DNA from: Pyrrhoderma lamaoense | Lineage: Eukaryota > Basidiomycota > Agaricomycetes > Hymenochaetales > Hymenochaetaceae | Reading direction: 5' to 3' | Length of the DNA: 64,000 nt | NCBI GenBank assembly: GCA_002794735.1 | Contig: NBAZ01000001.1 | Span: forward strand, 1,922,001-1,986,000 | In this document: positions 46,887 to 59,023 of the stretch, piece after piece | Numbering within the stretch: position 1 is the stretch's first letter | How the letters are laid out: each line of letters begins with the position of its first letter | Made by a program: the position numbers and the translations under genes | The notes under the pieces: generated by a model | What the model saw: only the letters and a program-made list of their open reading frames with translations | Database searches by the model: none | What the model was told of the DNA's origin: nothing

Positions 46887-49800
46887 TTATATGCGCATAT
46901 TTGAGTTCTTTGGAGAGCTTGGCTGAAGGGACTCTGGAAGCACAGAGAAAACCGCTGCGGCTAAACTGCTGCGTTTTGAGCTAGGTGACTGAGACAACTG
47001 CTCGTTGCCACTACCCTGATTACGAGAGGGACGTTTTTCGTCAGCATCAGAGATCACACTCCAGTCTTCGCTGTGTTCTTCTTGCCCGTCTAGGTAACTG
47101 TCTACTGAGCTACGGGGCGATGAGAAAGCAGTTGAGAAAGTTAAACTTCGTTTACGTGTGTTTTCTCGCGTTTCTCTAATTGTTGCATCTTCTTCTAAAC
47201 TCTGTCGAGTATTCTTCACAAGGCTACGCGCATACTCAAGATCGCGATAAATAGACTCAATTGCTGTTGCAACACCGTTTTCCTTGATAACAAACGAGTG
47301 AACGTTAGCAACTATCTATCGGTAGAACTGAAAGACAAAGATACAAACCGATCGAATCTTCTCGCCAACCAATTTTGCCTTCGCAATCTGTTTTTCATCG
47401 GTAGTTGCTGAAATAAGGGCTTCTGCAAGACCATCCACGGTCAGCTTTCGGACACAGGAACCAACACCAAGCGCTTCAACACGGTCTCCCCAAAAGAATT
47501 GATCACCAAAGAAGGGTTTGATTATTGTTGGAATTCCTGCACGCAAGCTAGCTCCGGTTGTGCCTGCACCTCCATGGTGACAGGCAGCTTCAATGCGTTT
47601 AAAGAGCCAATCGTGAGGAATAGATTTTATTGGATAGATTTCGGGTGGAAGGGGTATTTCAGGCTCCGATATATCCGCTCCTTTCTTAACTTGTAGACGG
47701 TCTGACCAGCCTTTTGATAAGATAGCACATACTCCGGCCTTTACGATAGCTTCAATTACACAGCGGGTCATAGCATCCGGATCTGATACAACTATGCTCC
47801 CGAAACCGATGTAAACTACTTTCTTCCCAGCTTTGTGTGCGTTGTCGATAAAATCGGCCAATTCCTGAGGAGGGCTCCACTTCGATGCACTCACTTCTGC
47901 GTCATCCAGGAACCAATAGCCTGTATAAAAAAGGTCAGCTACTAACTAGTAATTCAAATACTTATATTCTAACCTGTTACCCTGATCCATTCAGGCCAGT
48001 CCAAAGGTGGGGGTACTACTGTTGGACTGAAATTATAAAGGAAAGGAACCTTATGTGGCTCAAGTTTGTCTAGTGTTGTGCTAGGTAGATTCAGAGTGTT
48101 TCTACGCCATCGGTTTATCTGACCTGCAGTAGCCCGCCAGAAAACTTGATCGAACATGACATAAGACTGATGATTAAGTTAGATTGGATAACGCATCAAT
48201 GTCATACATCATGACATACCATGTAATTATATCCTCCTCCCATTTTGTGCTCCGGAACAGCAAATGCATGAGGGTAAGCACGGGTTCTTGTCCAAGTCAT
48301 CGTAAACGCTCTATAGTAAGGAATACCGAGTGCTTCGGCGATATGAATGCCCGCCATCGCACTCGGGCTCTCAATCAATATGTCGGTGCCTTGACAAGCC
48401 TCATATGATGTCTTGAGTAGGTCGTCAATCCAACCCCGAAACTTTTGTATACCTTCCTTCAAGAAGGATACAGTAAACATTCCATTTTCCACACAAATAC
48501 GCATTAGTTCAGCGGGGTCTCCACCAACATAACCAAACTCGATTCCATGAGACTCAACCCATTCTTTAAATTCTCCATGAGTAGCGATTCGTACTCTATG
48601 CCCGTCTGCAATTAAGCCTTTAGCAAGGGCAATGTAAGGTTGTACGTCTCCTCGCGATCCAATAGTTAGACAAGTAAAATGCATAGGCTGCCTTGGTTTG
48701 AAGGTTAAGAAAGTAGATGACGTAGACGTGAACATTACTGCGGGCAAATCATCCGTGGCATTGTCTGGGAAAGGTCGTGGTTCCTCACAGACCAAAGATG
48801 TTGGTTCAAGTTCTTCAAACATGAGAGAATCACACCGGCCAGCACTTGTATTTTGGTCGTCAATTTTTGCCTGGACCTCTTCCATTTGTCGCTCCAGTAG
48901 AGTGACAAATGCAGCGCGCCTATCAGCGGAACTGAACTCAAAGAACAGTTCCTCATGGCCCTTGATTATAACCACCAGTCCTACATGCCCAAACCTATAT
49001 GCCTTAGTCTTTTCGAGAGCAAGTATATCACGGATAGGTAGTTGCATTCTGGTTCTTGTAGCAAGAGGACCACTAGATTTAAAACAGAAATAATTTGTCG
49101 AGATATACATGTGACCATAGGTTGGCAAGAGCCTAAAAAGATAACCACGGAAAACTGAAATTTCAGAGTAAGCTCGCCATAGTTTGGTTACCAAAAAGAA
49201 AGACTTACATCCTAAAAGTGTTTCCTTGCTATCAAAAGCAAATGTTGAACGGAACTTTTCAACAACATCAGGTTCAACAGTATCCTTAGTCTCCAAGACA
49301 CTAAAGCCAAGGTCAGCGGTACTTTGATCCAAACTGCGGGCGGAAGAAGATAGATTCGTGATAACTTCTGTGACGCCTCTCTGCCCAGAGTTCAGCAGTG
49401 AATTCGAAGATGCAAAAACTCGCCGTGATCCCCGTAACCAGCCTCCAACGCCCCATGAGTTTGAACTATTGGTACTATCTCTTGTTGGGATAGGTACAAG
49501 TTCGGAGGGTGGAGATGAGGAAGGTGGATATGTATGAGTAATGTCAGATATTCCAGTATAGCTGGTAGAGGCCTCAGATACCGGGTGAGAAGGGATTTTT
49601 TCAGTTTTATCACTCATCACAGACTGTGTAGATTCCGAGCTTTGAATTGGCTGAGGACTGATGGTCCTTACATTTGGCGAGGAAGTCTGAGGAGATCCAA
49701 CAAACCTAAAATGACGCATGATATCCCCATCTGAGTCCTTAGGCTGAATGTTAGTCTGTGTTGGAGTTGGAGCAGAGGACGCATTATCGGATTGGAACGG

Positions 49801-52159
49801 TCGAAGTAACGATGCAATCTTTGCACCATAACTGGGGCGAGAGCCTAAGCTCCCTTCCGAAGGTAAGGACATGGTCCTATCGATAGCACCAGGAGCTGCG
49901 ATATTATGCTTTACACCCGTAGTATCATGGACAACTTCGGAGACCCCAAGACCTTGTTGAATGAGAGGTTTATACTTCTTAACAGCGTCACGTATCTGGT
50001 CTAGTGCTGCAGGCAAATTGTGGAAATACGCAAAAAAGTAAGAATCGTAGGAACTTTGTGAAGATCCTCCTTCTTGATCAATGACTCTAATTTCAATCGT
50101 TTCTGAAAAATCCATTGCCGTAGACCTTTCAACATCAACGATTACGGAGTATGGAATCGCAATCTAACAGAGACGTAAGCATTTATTGCGTAACTTCATG
50201 AGAGTATTTGAGCTCACCTTAACACTTTCTCCAACATTCTGCGCTTTGAATATGACCTTTCGGATTGCTTTTACCCACTCCTCACGACTAGGCACCGAAT
50301 CAGCCATAATAGTGATTATCTTTTGATTTGTACGAATTCGAAAAGACTTGTCTTGAACAGGATCGCAAGATATGGCATAGCGTAGATCAATTACGCCGTG
50401 GGGAAAGTAGGGATCCTAGTAGTGAAAAGGAATTAGACCTTGACCCTTAGAACTTGATTCGAAAGATTTCTTACAGAAGATGATTGATACCAAGAGAGTA
50501 CATCATTTTTAAGAACAAACCAATGCTTGACCCAGCGCTTTGTCCTCTGCGTTTTCTTCGTGAGCGAGCCAGATTTCAAAACCTGGTCTTCTCGGGAGGG
50601 CAAATGGGCGAAAAAGCAAAGGTGGGAGTTTGTTAAGTACATGTAACCCTGAAGAACTGTGCGGCAATTAGATGACTACTGCAACTGATGAATATGTAAA
50701 ACAGCTAACGTATTGATCGAAGCAGCCAACAAGGTAACTCTTTCAGCAATGGAGTATTCGGTTAGTACAGTGTTACTATGGACAGTCTATAAGTCTATAG
50801 TTACCTGCAAGCACTTCATTAATCTCATTCAACCCAAAGACATCCTTCAGCTTCTCGGCCAGTTTTGTCCGACGTTTTAATCGTACCGTTGCCAAACTAG
50901 CACTTCTCGTCATATTTATCCGTCGTGGATGCAGTTTGCTAGTCGTTGATACTCCAGGCGACATGACTTCCTCTTGGTCACTCTGCTCGCCCATCTGATC
51001 AGGTATGTACGGTGGCTCGATAGGTGGGGGTTCGAAATCCTCGTCCTCATCTGATACACCTCCTTCTTCTTCTTCACTAGATGGAATAGGCGAAAAATAC
51101 CCAACCTTGCGACCTCCAGTAACAGTCCTATGCCCAGACGAAGGTGTGTCATGTCTTCTGGAGCGTGCAATGGGTCTATGAATTGTGTGAATTGAAGACG
51201 CTAAGGGCAGTTCTGCACAGCATGACCCGCTCATTTATCAGAAACATTGTGGTCAGTGATATATTAAAAATCAATACACACCCGACTGGTCCTCTTCGCT
51301 GCTATCTGAGTTTGCTGCAATAGGAGGGATCACTTCGTCATCATTCTCTGGATCATCGGTCCAAGGCATCGCCTGGATCGCCTGGATGAGTGTTTGCGTC
51401 CCAGCGCGCATCTAAAACGAGATATGTTCCAAAAATATAGAGTTAGCTATAAGTATATATTGTGAGGGTTAGTTAGCAAGTAAAGGCTTACAGAGCCCAA
51501 AGTACGGAATGCCTCTAATGTCGGGCGCTGTGGAGGCGAGGGAGGTGGCGACCGGGGTCGTATGAACGGGGAATCCTCAATCATCGACACTGAGAACTGC
51601 TTCAGACCTGAAGACGAGCGCGAGCCGAGCTGTGGTCTTGAACACTCTGTTAATTCGTCTACATTAACAGGAATCAGTCGACCTGCTACACTGAGGTAAC
51701 CAATGAACAGATGAATGCCTAGGACCACGTACCATTATCAGTGGATGCATCTCGCTCCTTCCCCTTCCCCTTTCTGCCTAGACTTAGGAATCTCCGTGGG
51801 TCTGCTGAGCTTAAGCTTGCAGAGAGTCTACCACTCTCCTTTTGTTGTTCCTGTTGGGATGTTAGTACAACTTGAGTACCAGAATATGCATTTCCTCTTT
51901 CTTTCTTTGGGCTCGCGTTGGAGGTTACATTTGAGAGGGCATGATTGCCGAGTACAGTACTTCCAATCTTCGCGGCCGTTTGTTCTACTCGGCGAATGAC
52001 GCTCTTGGAGAGACTCGGCACGCGGGAGTGTGATTGTTGAGGAGTGGAAGCAGCAGACTCATTTGGAGAAACATTGAGTCCAAGTTCACTCTCCGAGGTG
52101 TCTATGGTGGTCCCTCGAATTGGATTCTGTAAAGCGGGTGGAGGGGGTCCCTCTGACAT
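46887..52159 (-). CDS. ATG26: Sterol 3-beta-glucosyltransferase (ATG26/UGT51) with GRAM and PH domains
   Basis: This enzyme transfers glucose from UDP-glucose to ergosterol and, in some fungi, supports pexophagy. From the N-terminus: a Ser/Pro-rich region ([16 protein letters not shown]), a first GRAM domain interrupted by a PH domain ([24 protein letters not shown]), a second GRAM ([20 protein letters not shown]), then the GT1 catalytic region. The latter starts [20 protein letters not shown] and carries the UDP-sugar motif [17 protein letters not shown] Ser-rich tail of about 100 residues ends at 46887. An alternative ATG lies at 52207. A 54 nt intron at 49208-49155 has no stop and is a multiple of three, so retention would insert 18 residues in the second GRAM. 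No certain frame loss is seen in the catalytic part. Some N-terminal exon borders are uncertain. Confidence 0.93.
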
Positions 52160-52639
52160 GGTGGATATGGCAAGGACGTGTAGAGGAGACGTCAAGGATA
52201 TGTGCACTGCTAAATGCTCAGCTTGAGCCTAGGAGAGTGTATCAGAAATGGCAAGACGCGCGTAAGAGATATGACGCCCGGGGTCACGGCTAAAGTCAAT
52301 CTCCCGAGCAAAATTGAGTAAAAGTTGCAATTGGAGTTGACTAATGGCATTTAGAAGATAAAATTGCACTCGCAGCCCATATGATACATGCATTGGAGCA
52401 CTGAGCTCATCGTATATCAGACATATATAAATTCCAGATCCTTTTACATCTAAATACTTTATCGTATCATCATAATATTTCTTTTTGAGATCATTTCGCT
52501 TTCCTTTCGTTAAATTAGAATCCTCCGTATATGGCAACGGATATACAGGTATCGCAGAGAAATGGGTGGTAGAAAGGTCGTTGGTACTAAAATGTCGTTT
52601 GTAGATAGATAATTAGGGGTGGCATGCCCGAAAAAGTTC
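52160..52639. other. Intergenic: ATG26 promoter and SUR7-like 3' flank
   Basis: This 480 nt stretch lies between two minus-strand genes. A 102-codon minus-strand open frame at 52229-52537 shows no family feature and no signs of splicing, and I do not call it a gene. Confidence 0.55.
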
Positions 52640-53827
52640 TTATCCTCGATATGTGCAACAGCTACAAGGCTCACTTCGTCAGCAAATCGTTTAGCGTGTC
52701 GATCGCAAACATACCTGACAAGATAGGGGACTATCGACAGGAATAAGCAAACAAAGCTAGTCCAAAACAACCAAAGCGATGAACCAGGAGAGACCGTAAT
52801 GCCAAGTGGCGTAACATCGCCTGTCTCTGTATTGGTGACCTAGTAAACTGATAATTAGAGTGTGACTACACTCAAATTGCACTTCATACTCACAGTAGCT
52901 CTGTTTACATCTTTCATCTTGTTGATTACGACAGTATAGATGACACATCCGATGAATAATAGGCCTGTCCCAAGGATTGCGAACATTGTTGAGAGCAAGA
53001 ACGTGTAAGTACGTTTTGGAATACCCCTATGTCATAGCATAAGTAATGAGGTACTGTTTGTTACATTAGCTGTTGCATACGTTATCATTGCCAGAGCTGC
53101 ACAGATGCTTCCCATTAAGAGAAGATAGTAGGCCGCCCTGGTAAACTGGCCAGTATAATGCGAGTTTGTGAATGAAAGATCCGGAACAAAGTTCCTTGTG
53201 AGGCTCGTGAATCTACCATTCATGTCATCTAACATAGCTTCATATGGTTGTACTTGTAGAGCAGTTGTCGAGTTTGAACATGACCCGAGAGATGCATTGA
53301 CATAGCCGCAGTATGAGTACAACCCGAATGCATAGGATTCCCGAAGGCCTGATCCTTGTCCCAGTGGAATAGAGATATTGGTAGCATAAAGATTGTCAGA
53401 TGGATCCCCAGTCGCTTGTTCCAGCGCTTCACTGAATGACGAGGTTAATCAAGGATATATAACTATTTTATTATAGTGGCATACCCGTATCCAGAAACAT
53501 TCACATTGAGCTGTATGGCAACCGATTAGCTGAGATTTTCGTTATATGCTTGAGGTGAATCTGCTGACCATACTGAGCTTCCTTGGAACAGTGGACGTAT
53601 TGATTTGCCCAACCTATGGGAGCAAGAGTCAGATTAAGTGTTGAGATAAATATAAAATACATAAATCCATCACGTACATGTGCAAATATGACAAGAATAA
53701 CTGCAAAAAATCTATAACCAAGTATTAAGCGCAAAATGATATATTAGAGTGCCGAAGATGGTTAGAATGAAAAGACATACGATAAAACAGTCGCGGCTCC
53801 GATACATAATTCCCCGCGCAAACGCAT
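52640..53827 (-). CDS. SUR7/PalI-family plasma-membrane protein
   Basis: Members sit in cortical membrane domains (eisosomes) or act in pH signalling. The start is MRLRGELCIGAATVLS, the first helix, continuing FFAVILVIFAHVGQINTSTVP. The extracellular loop includes EALEQATGDPSDNLYATNIS and FGLYSYCGYVNASLGSCSNS, with the family's cysteine pattern (C...C in YCGYVN...GSCSN). Three further helices follow: AAYYLLLMGSICAALAMITY, FLLSTMFAILGTGLLFIG and LFWTSFVCLFLSIVPYLV. The C-terminus is a short SCCTYRG. About seven exons are needed. The end was placed by an intron that starts GTATGT after LV and ends at an AG before the last eight codons. The join near 53040 between YATAN and IPKRTYTF does not agree in phase, so a base may be lost there. 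Confidence 0.82.
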
Positions 53828-54285
53828 ATTGAAGTAAAAAGAAGGGATGGAGATAGTATTAGAAAGTGATGGGCGTGAGGAAGGAAGTAGAGATATAGTC
53901 TCTAGTTCGAATGAGCCGTTCAACGTCGTGTTCGTTACGTTGTCTAGAGTACCGACACGTTTTGTCCCCCAGCACGCGGCGACGAGCACGGACTCCGTTC
54001 GGCTAAAGCGAGGCCACCAAGTCCATATTGGGTAGCTGTGACGCACAGTCACATGCTTAATCACCTGATGGATTGATTGGCGGGGCGGCGGCATTTCTTC
54101 ATCTGGAATAAGTCACTTATGTACCGAAGCCAGGGTGATGAGCGCCTTCTTGGGCCAACTCGCCCCGTTTTCCCCACGCCGGGTTCGTATTCCCTCACCA
54201 AGCTAACAAAAGCTTCTTCCTCTCCCATCTACCGTCACCTCCCTTTTTTTCTTTATTCCCAAGTGGCGAGCTCGTCGTGCGCACC
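53828..54285. promoter_or_regulatory. Divergent promoter between SUR7-like gene and GAS1-type gene
   Basis: This 458 nt stretch separates two divergent cell-surface genes. Near the GAS1-type start (54215-54262) it is strongly pyrimidine-rich on the plus strand. No transcription-factor site is claimed. Confidence 0.55.
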
Positions 54286-56213
54286 ATGCGTCTTGCCGCC
54301 TCCTTTCTTCTGAGCACCCTTCTTGCTCATTCGGCCCAAGCCATTTCAAAGATTACCCGTGCTGGTCGCTACCTATATAGTGATGATGGGACGAGATTCT
54401 ACATTAAAGGTGTAGCATACCAAGAGCAGGGTACGTATCTAAAAGTCTTCTAGTTAATGCATCCATAAGCTGATTCACACATTTAGGCGCAGTCACTACT
54501 GATGCGAATTCACCATTTTCTGAACCTAGTACATTCATTGATCCCTTGGCCAACAGTACCGCCTGTGCGCGAGACCTTCCGTTCCTCCAGGACCTTCATG
54601 TGAACACGATCCGTGCTTATAGCGTTAATAGTTCCCTTGACCACGATGACTGTATGAATGCTCTCAGTAGTGCCGGCATTTACACAATGTTCGCACCCTT
54701 CTCATAGCTCCGCTCCTCTCGGAACTAACGTTGCATCCCCATAGTATTGATTTGACTCTGCCGGTGAACGGATCTATTGATCGCTCTTCCCCTTCTTGGA
54801 CCACTAATCTACTGGATCTGTATATTGAAACCATTGATGCATTTGCAAAATACGACAATGTTCTGGCCTGTAAGCTATAGTACCATGGTCTGACATTCTC
54901 GCTTGCTTACTCTGCTCCTAGACAATGTAGGAAATGAAGTCATCACATCTGTCAATGAAACCGCAATAGCACCCTATATCAAAGCTGCGGCGCGTGATGT
55001 TAAAGCGTACCTGTGAGTAAACCACGATATTTATACTCTTTGGGTTGTACTTAGTATAGCGCTACCCTAGAAAATCTAAAAATCTCGACATCTTAGTTGG
55101 ATATGCAGCTATTGATGCAGACCGAAGTTGGCTTGATCCATTAGCTAATTTCTTGTCTTGTGACAAAGATGAAACGTCCTTGGATCTTTTCGGTTTGAAT
55201 AACTACGAGTGGTGTGGCGATGACACTATTTCAGCTTACAGTGATATAAACAACAACCTAGCTGGGTATAATATTCCTGCATATTTCAGTGAATATGGTT
55301 GTATCACATCGCCACCTCGTCTCTGGACCGAAGTTGCAGCTATCTTCTCTGATCAGATGTCAGATATCTGGTCAGGAGGTATGGCATTCTCCTACTTCCC
55401 TGCAGAGTCAGATCAAGGTGAATTTGGCATGGTTACAATCTCCGGCGATACTGTTACAACCAGCGATGACTTCACAAGACTCGCAAGTCAATATGGCAAT
55501 GCGACTGGACCCAATTCTCCTTCTCAAAGTGCAGCTGGAACGACGAACTACCCTACTTGTCCTCAACAAAACTCCACGTTCCTTTCTTCTACCACCCTTC
55601 CTCCAACTCCAAACGATACAGCCTGTGCTTGTGTTGTCAATAATTTAAGTTGTCAATTTACACCCCAAACTGATAACACAACCGGAATTCTCGGTGAATT
55701 ACTGAACACAGGTATGCTCCATTATATCTCGCCAATATATGTACTTAATAGACGTTTTCTTTAGCTTGTGGTCTCCTTGGACAGGAGGGTTCAGACTGCG
55801 ATGATATCGGTGGTTCAGGATCTACTGGTGTTTACGGCCGCTTGGAATTCTGCGATCCCTCGACTAAGCTTGCTTTTGTAATGACAAAGTACTACGAATC
55901 TCAGAACCGCAATGTACAAGCATGTAGCTTTGCTGGGAATGGGACCGTGAATAGCAATGCTCCAAGTTCTACCGCGCTTGACTCCGCTGTTTCTCAGTGC
56001 CTCGCAAATACAGATACTACGTTCACGCCCACTACTCCTGCTACTAACTCAAACGGGGGCTCAAGCTCGGGCTCGGGTTCTGGATCGGGCTCGAATGGTT
56101 CTTCGGGTTCTTCTAACGGTGCTCTTGGCTTCTCAGATCTAAAGAACGGTGCCTTCGGCATGGCTATTATTTTTGCTGTATCAGTTGCATCCGGTTTTAT
56201 GACTCTTGCTTGA
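54286..56213 (+). CDS. GAS1: GPI-anchored beta-1,3-glucanosyltransferase (GH72 + X8/CBM43)
   Basis: This enzyme elongates and branches beta-1,3-glucan at the outer face of the plasma membrane. Signal peptide MRLAASFLLSTLLAHSAQA is followed by the GH72 domain: GTRFYIKGVAYQ, VNTIRAYSV, the acid/base Glu of YNVGNEV and the nucleophile Glu of FSEYGC. A Cys-rich X8/CBM43 module runs from CACVVNNLSCQF to QCLANTDT. A Gly/Ser-rich linker (SGSGSGSGSNGSSGSS) leads to a hydrophobic C-terminal tail ending FMTLA, fitting a GPI signal. Seven exons join in phase, including one starting after a GTTCGC donor near 54681. No frame loss is visible. The gene is head-to-head with the SUR7-like gene. Confidence 0.94.
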
Positions 56214-56614
56214 TTTGTTACTTTTCTGGTTGAAGGCGATGGACTTCTGATGCAAATTTTGAAAAATTACTCTTCGGAATTTTCATCGTACACATTCCTT
56301 TGATAGCATTTCCAAAGATTACGAACTCTGTCATATAATATAACGGACATATCTAGGCATACGACAATAGCGTTTATTGATTACTGATTTGTTTGATTGC
56401 TCTACGTATTAATATCTCTATATTTGCATGTATTTATTTATGGGGCTTTACCCTCAAAAGTCCTAATATCATTGTTCGGACAGGACCTGTATCCATTTGT
56501 TCAACCACGAGTAAAAGGAATATAGTTCCCACGCCTGGTCTCATGATATTCTCTTGTTAAAGTCTAACCCTTTTTCTTGTAACACTACCATATCTTCTGT
56601 CTTGATCTTGTTCA
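56214..56614. other. Intergenic between GAS1-type gene and RRM gene
   Basis: This 401 nt stretch holds the 3' end of the GH72 gene and the promoter of the RRM gene, with a pyrimidine-rich leader before the start codon at 56615. No gene is seen. Confidence 0.6.
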
Positions 56615-58507
56615 ATGGCTTCACCTGCTCATGCGCCTATACCAGAGGGAGCTCCTCCTGTTGACGTTGGTGATAGGCGTGAACCTTTGAATGGGGCCTC
56701 TCTGAGTGCTGATGTTGTCCCACCAGTGGACACGGTAGATGACCGTGACTATCGCCTGGACCAACCTCTTTCTGCGGGTGGAAAGCCCAATTTCAGAGAA
56801 AAACAAATAAAGGTGCTTAGCTCTTCTCTTCTGTTACTGTTTGCTTGTATTCTTCTCTCTTGCGCCGTCTCTCTGCCAACGAAAAAGTTTTACACAGGAT
56901 CCATGACGTAACTACTTCTGAATGTTATTTAAAATACTGTCTCTACTTTCGCTGCTCCTTGTGGCTCCATACTCGCGGCATGTATAATCTTCTGACTGCC
57001 TTGTTAAATGCTTGACTCTCTCATTGAAAATTGGAGTACGGCATGGTGTTTACTGTTCTTTTATTCAGCCTAACAAAGTCTATATTGGTGGACTTCCTGA
57101 ACACACCCGTCAAGAAGACCTACGAAACTGTTTTGGGAAACTTGGAAATGTAGTAAATATTGAATTAAAGTCAGTATTTTACAAATGTTTTGTTTTTCTA
57201 GTTTCTGATGTTACCGCAAAACCCATATCAGACTCGGCTATGGGTTTGTAGTATGTACTATCTCTTATTTGTTATCAAGTGATATCTTATCATATGTTAC
57301 AGGAATTCGATAGCAGGGAGTCCGCCGAAGAAAGTGTTGCTAAATACCATGAAGGTTTCTTCATGGGGAACAAAATCCGTGTCGAGCTTTCTCATGGTGG
57401 GGGTAGATCAGCTAAGTACAACAATGGTGACCCCGGCGCTTGCTTTAAATGTGGTAATGTAGGGCACTGGGCAAGGTCAGTATGAGTTTAAATAGTTGTT
57501 TATGTTTTTTTTAACAAATTTTAAATACCAGAGAGTGCCCCCATGCTACATCGTGAGTTCAAGTGCTTTTAGATTGATACGCTACTAAAACCAATTAATC
57601 AGATCCGGCCCACGTCGTTCTGGTTATATGGATCCGCCTGTTCGTGACTATCCTCCCAGGGATGCTTACCGTGAAGATTATGGACGATACCCTAGCAAGG
57701 ATCCTCGTTACGTTTATGACTATCCTCCCCTCGTGACTACAGAAGGCCGTTGACTCCTCCTAGAGACTATCGTGAATATCCTAGCTCTCGTCTGCCAAGA
57801 GATTATGACGACTACCGGGCAAGGCCCCGCCACCTTCACGGGTTATTATGGAAATGAACCATATCCACCACGCTCTTATGATGCACCTCCTCGTGATGCA
57901 GCTATGGACAGGCGTGCACCTCCGCCAGAAAGGTACGCTCCACTTCCTGCTACTCGTCCGCGAACACCTCCTGGACCTCCACCTCGTGTCCGTGATGATT
58001 ATGATCGTGCCCCTACGAGGTAAGAAAAGGCTAGATGCATAGTAACTATCTTTTCTAAATCTTACTTTAATTTTTTTTAGAGATTACCCTCCGGAGTATA
58101 GAGGCCGTCCATCAACTCCACCACTACCCCCATCTGCCTCTTCGGGTTCCCGGTATAATGAATATCCTCCACGAGCTAGTGGTGGGAATGTTTATAGGTA
58201 AGACAAATAAGATTGCTACTAGGAATGTGTTTTACATTTTGGTACTTCTAGGCGTCGTTCTCAAAGCCCTCCTGCGAGGTCTACGTCTGCAAACTATCGT
58301 TCAGGCTCCTATACTGCTGATCATGGCTCGGATGCTGCTCCATTCTCATCTGGAGGTGCTTCTTATGGTGGCTCTGCTGGCTATTCTGGCAATGGCTACT
58401 CTTCAGCTTCTATGGGTGTTCCCCCACGCAGTGGCGGAAGCACGAGAGAAAGAGATTATCCTCCGAGAAACGGTGCTGAGCCTACTGGCTATGCAAGGCG
58501 TGCTTGA
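56615..58507 (+). CDS. SR-like RNA-binding protein: RRM, CCHC zinc knuckle, RS/PPR-rich tail
   Basis: The layout resembles SRSF7/RSZ-type splicing regulators. An acidic N-terminal region (MASPAHAPIPEGAPPVDVGD) is followed, after a 250-nt-class intron, by one RRM: RNP2 VYIGGL, then GNVVNIELKLGYGFVEF with RNP1 GYGFVEF. A zinc knuckle ACFKCGNVGHWARECP comes next. A long tail rich in Arg, Tyr, Pro and Ser follows, with RDYPP and SP motifs. A 19 nt exon carries most of LGYGFV. Single bases appear lost in C or G runs at 57727-57730, 57825-57828 and 57840-57842, all inside the repetitive tail, where homology is weaker than elsewhere. The pattern of restored RDY and PYPP motifs supports them. The last exon ends TGYARRA at 58507. 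Confidence 0.85.
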
Positions 58508-59023
58508 AACTCCGAGGAATGTATTAGAACACTCAAATTAGTTAAGAAGAGAATCAAGTTGCTTGAACAATAGTATGCTGCTTATGGCCTTTCTCTCATT
58601 CTATATCACAAAAACACCAAACTAGTCCTTTTTTATTGTTTTAATCTTGTTTCCAAAATATCTCGCCAGTCCGGGCTAGTACTTTTACCATGATCTCAAA
58701 GTGCCCTTCAGTCTTATGTAGCACCTCGTTTCTGTCTGGTCACAAATAACTATCTATTCTATTGTCTTGACTATAACGTATTTATCGACTTCTGCCCGTG
58801 TTATAAAGAGAGAGAGAGATTGGATCTGAACACTAACAAGAAATGAAAACTAAGGACACTACTGCTGTGGAATTGGAAAACATAAGACCTAGGAGACACA
58901 TCTCAATTGATTTGGATGTTCGTTATTATATACATTAGTAATAAATACCTCTTCTGTATGAGAATTCACTTCCGTTTTCGCTTTAGCGCATATTCTATTA
59001 AAATGTACTAAATAATAAAAAGC
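58508..59023. other. Convergent intergenic region with short GA repeat
   Basis: This 516 nt stretch lies between the 3' ends of the RRM gene (+) and the ABC transporter (-). It contains a short GA microsatellite at 58807-58819 and otherwise nothing I can support. Confidence 0.65.

Noticed and set aside
52229..52537. 102-codon minus-strand open frame between SUR7-like and ATG26 genes
   Set aside because: No family features, no sign of signal or domain, and normal length for chance in AT-rich DNA.
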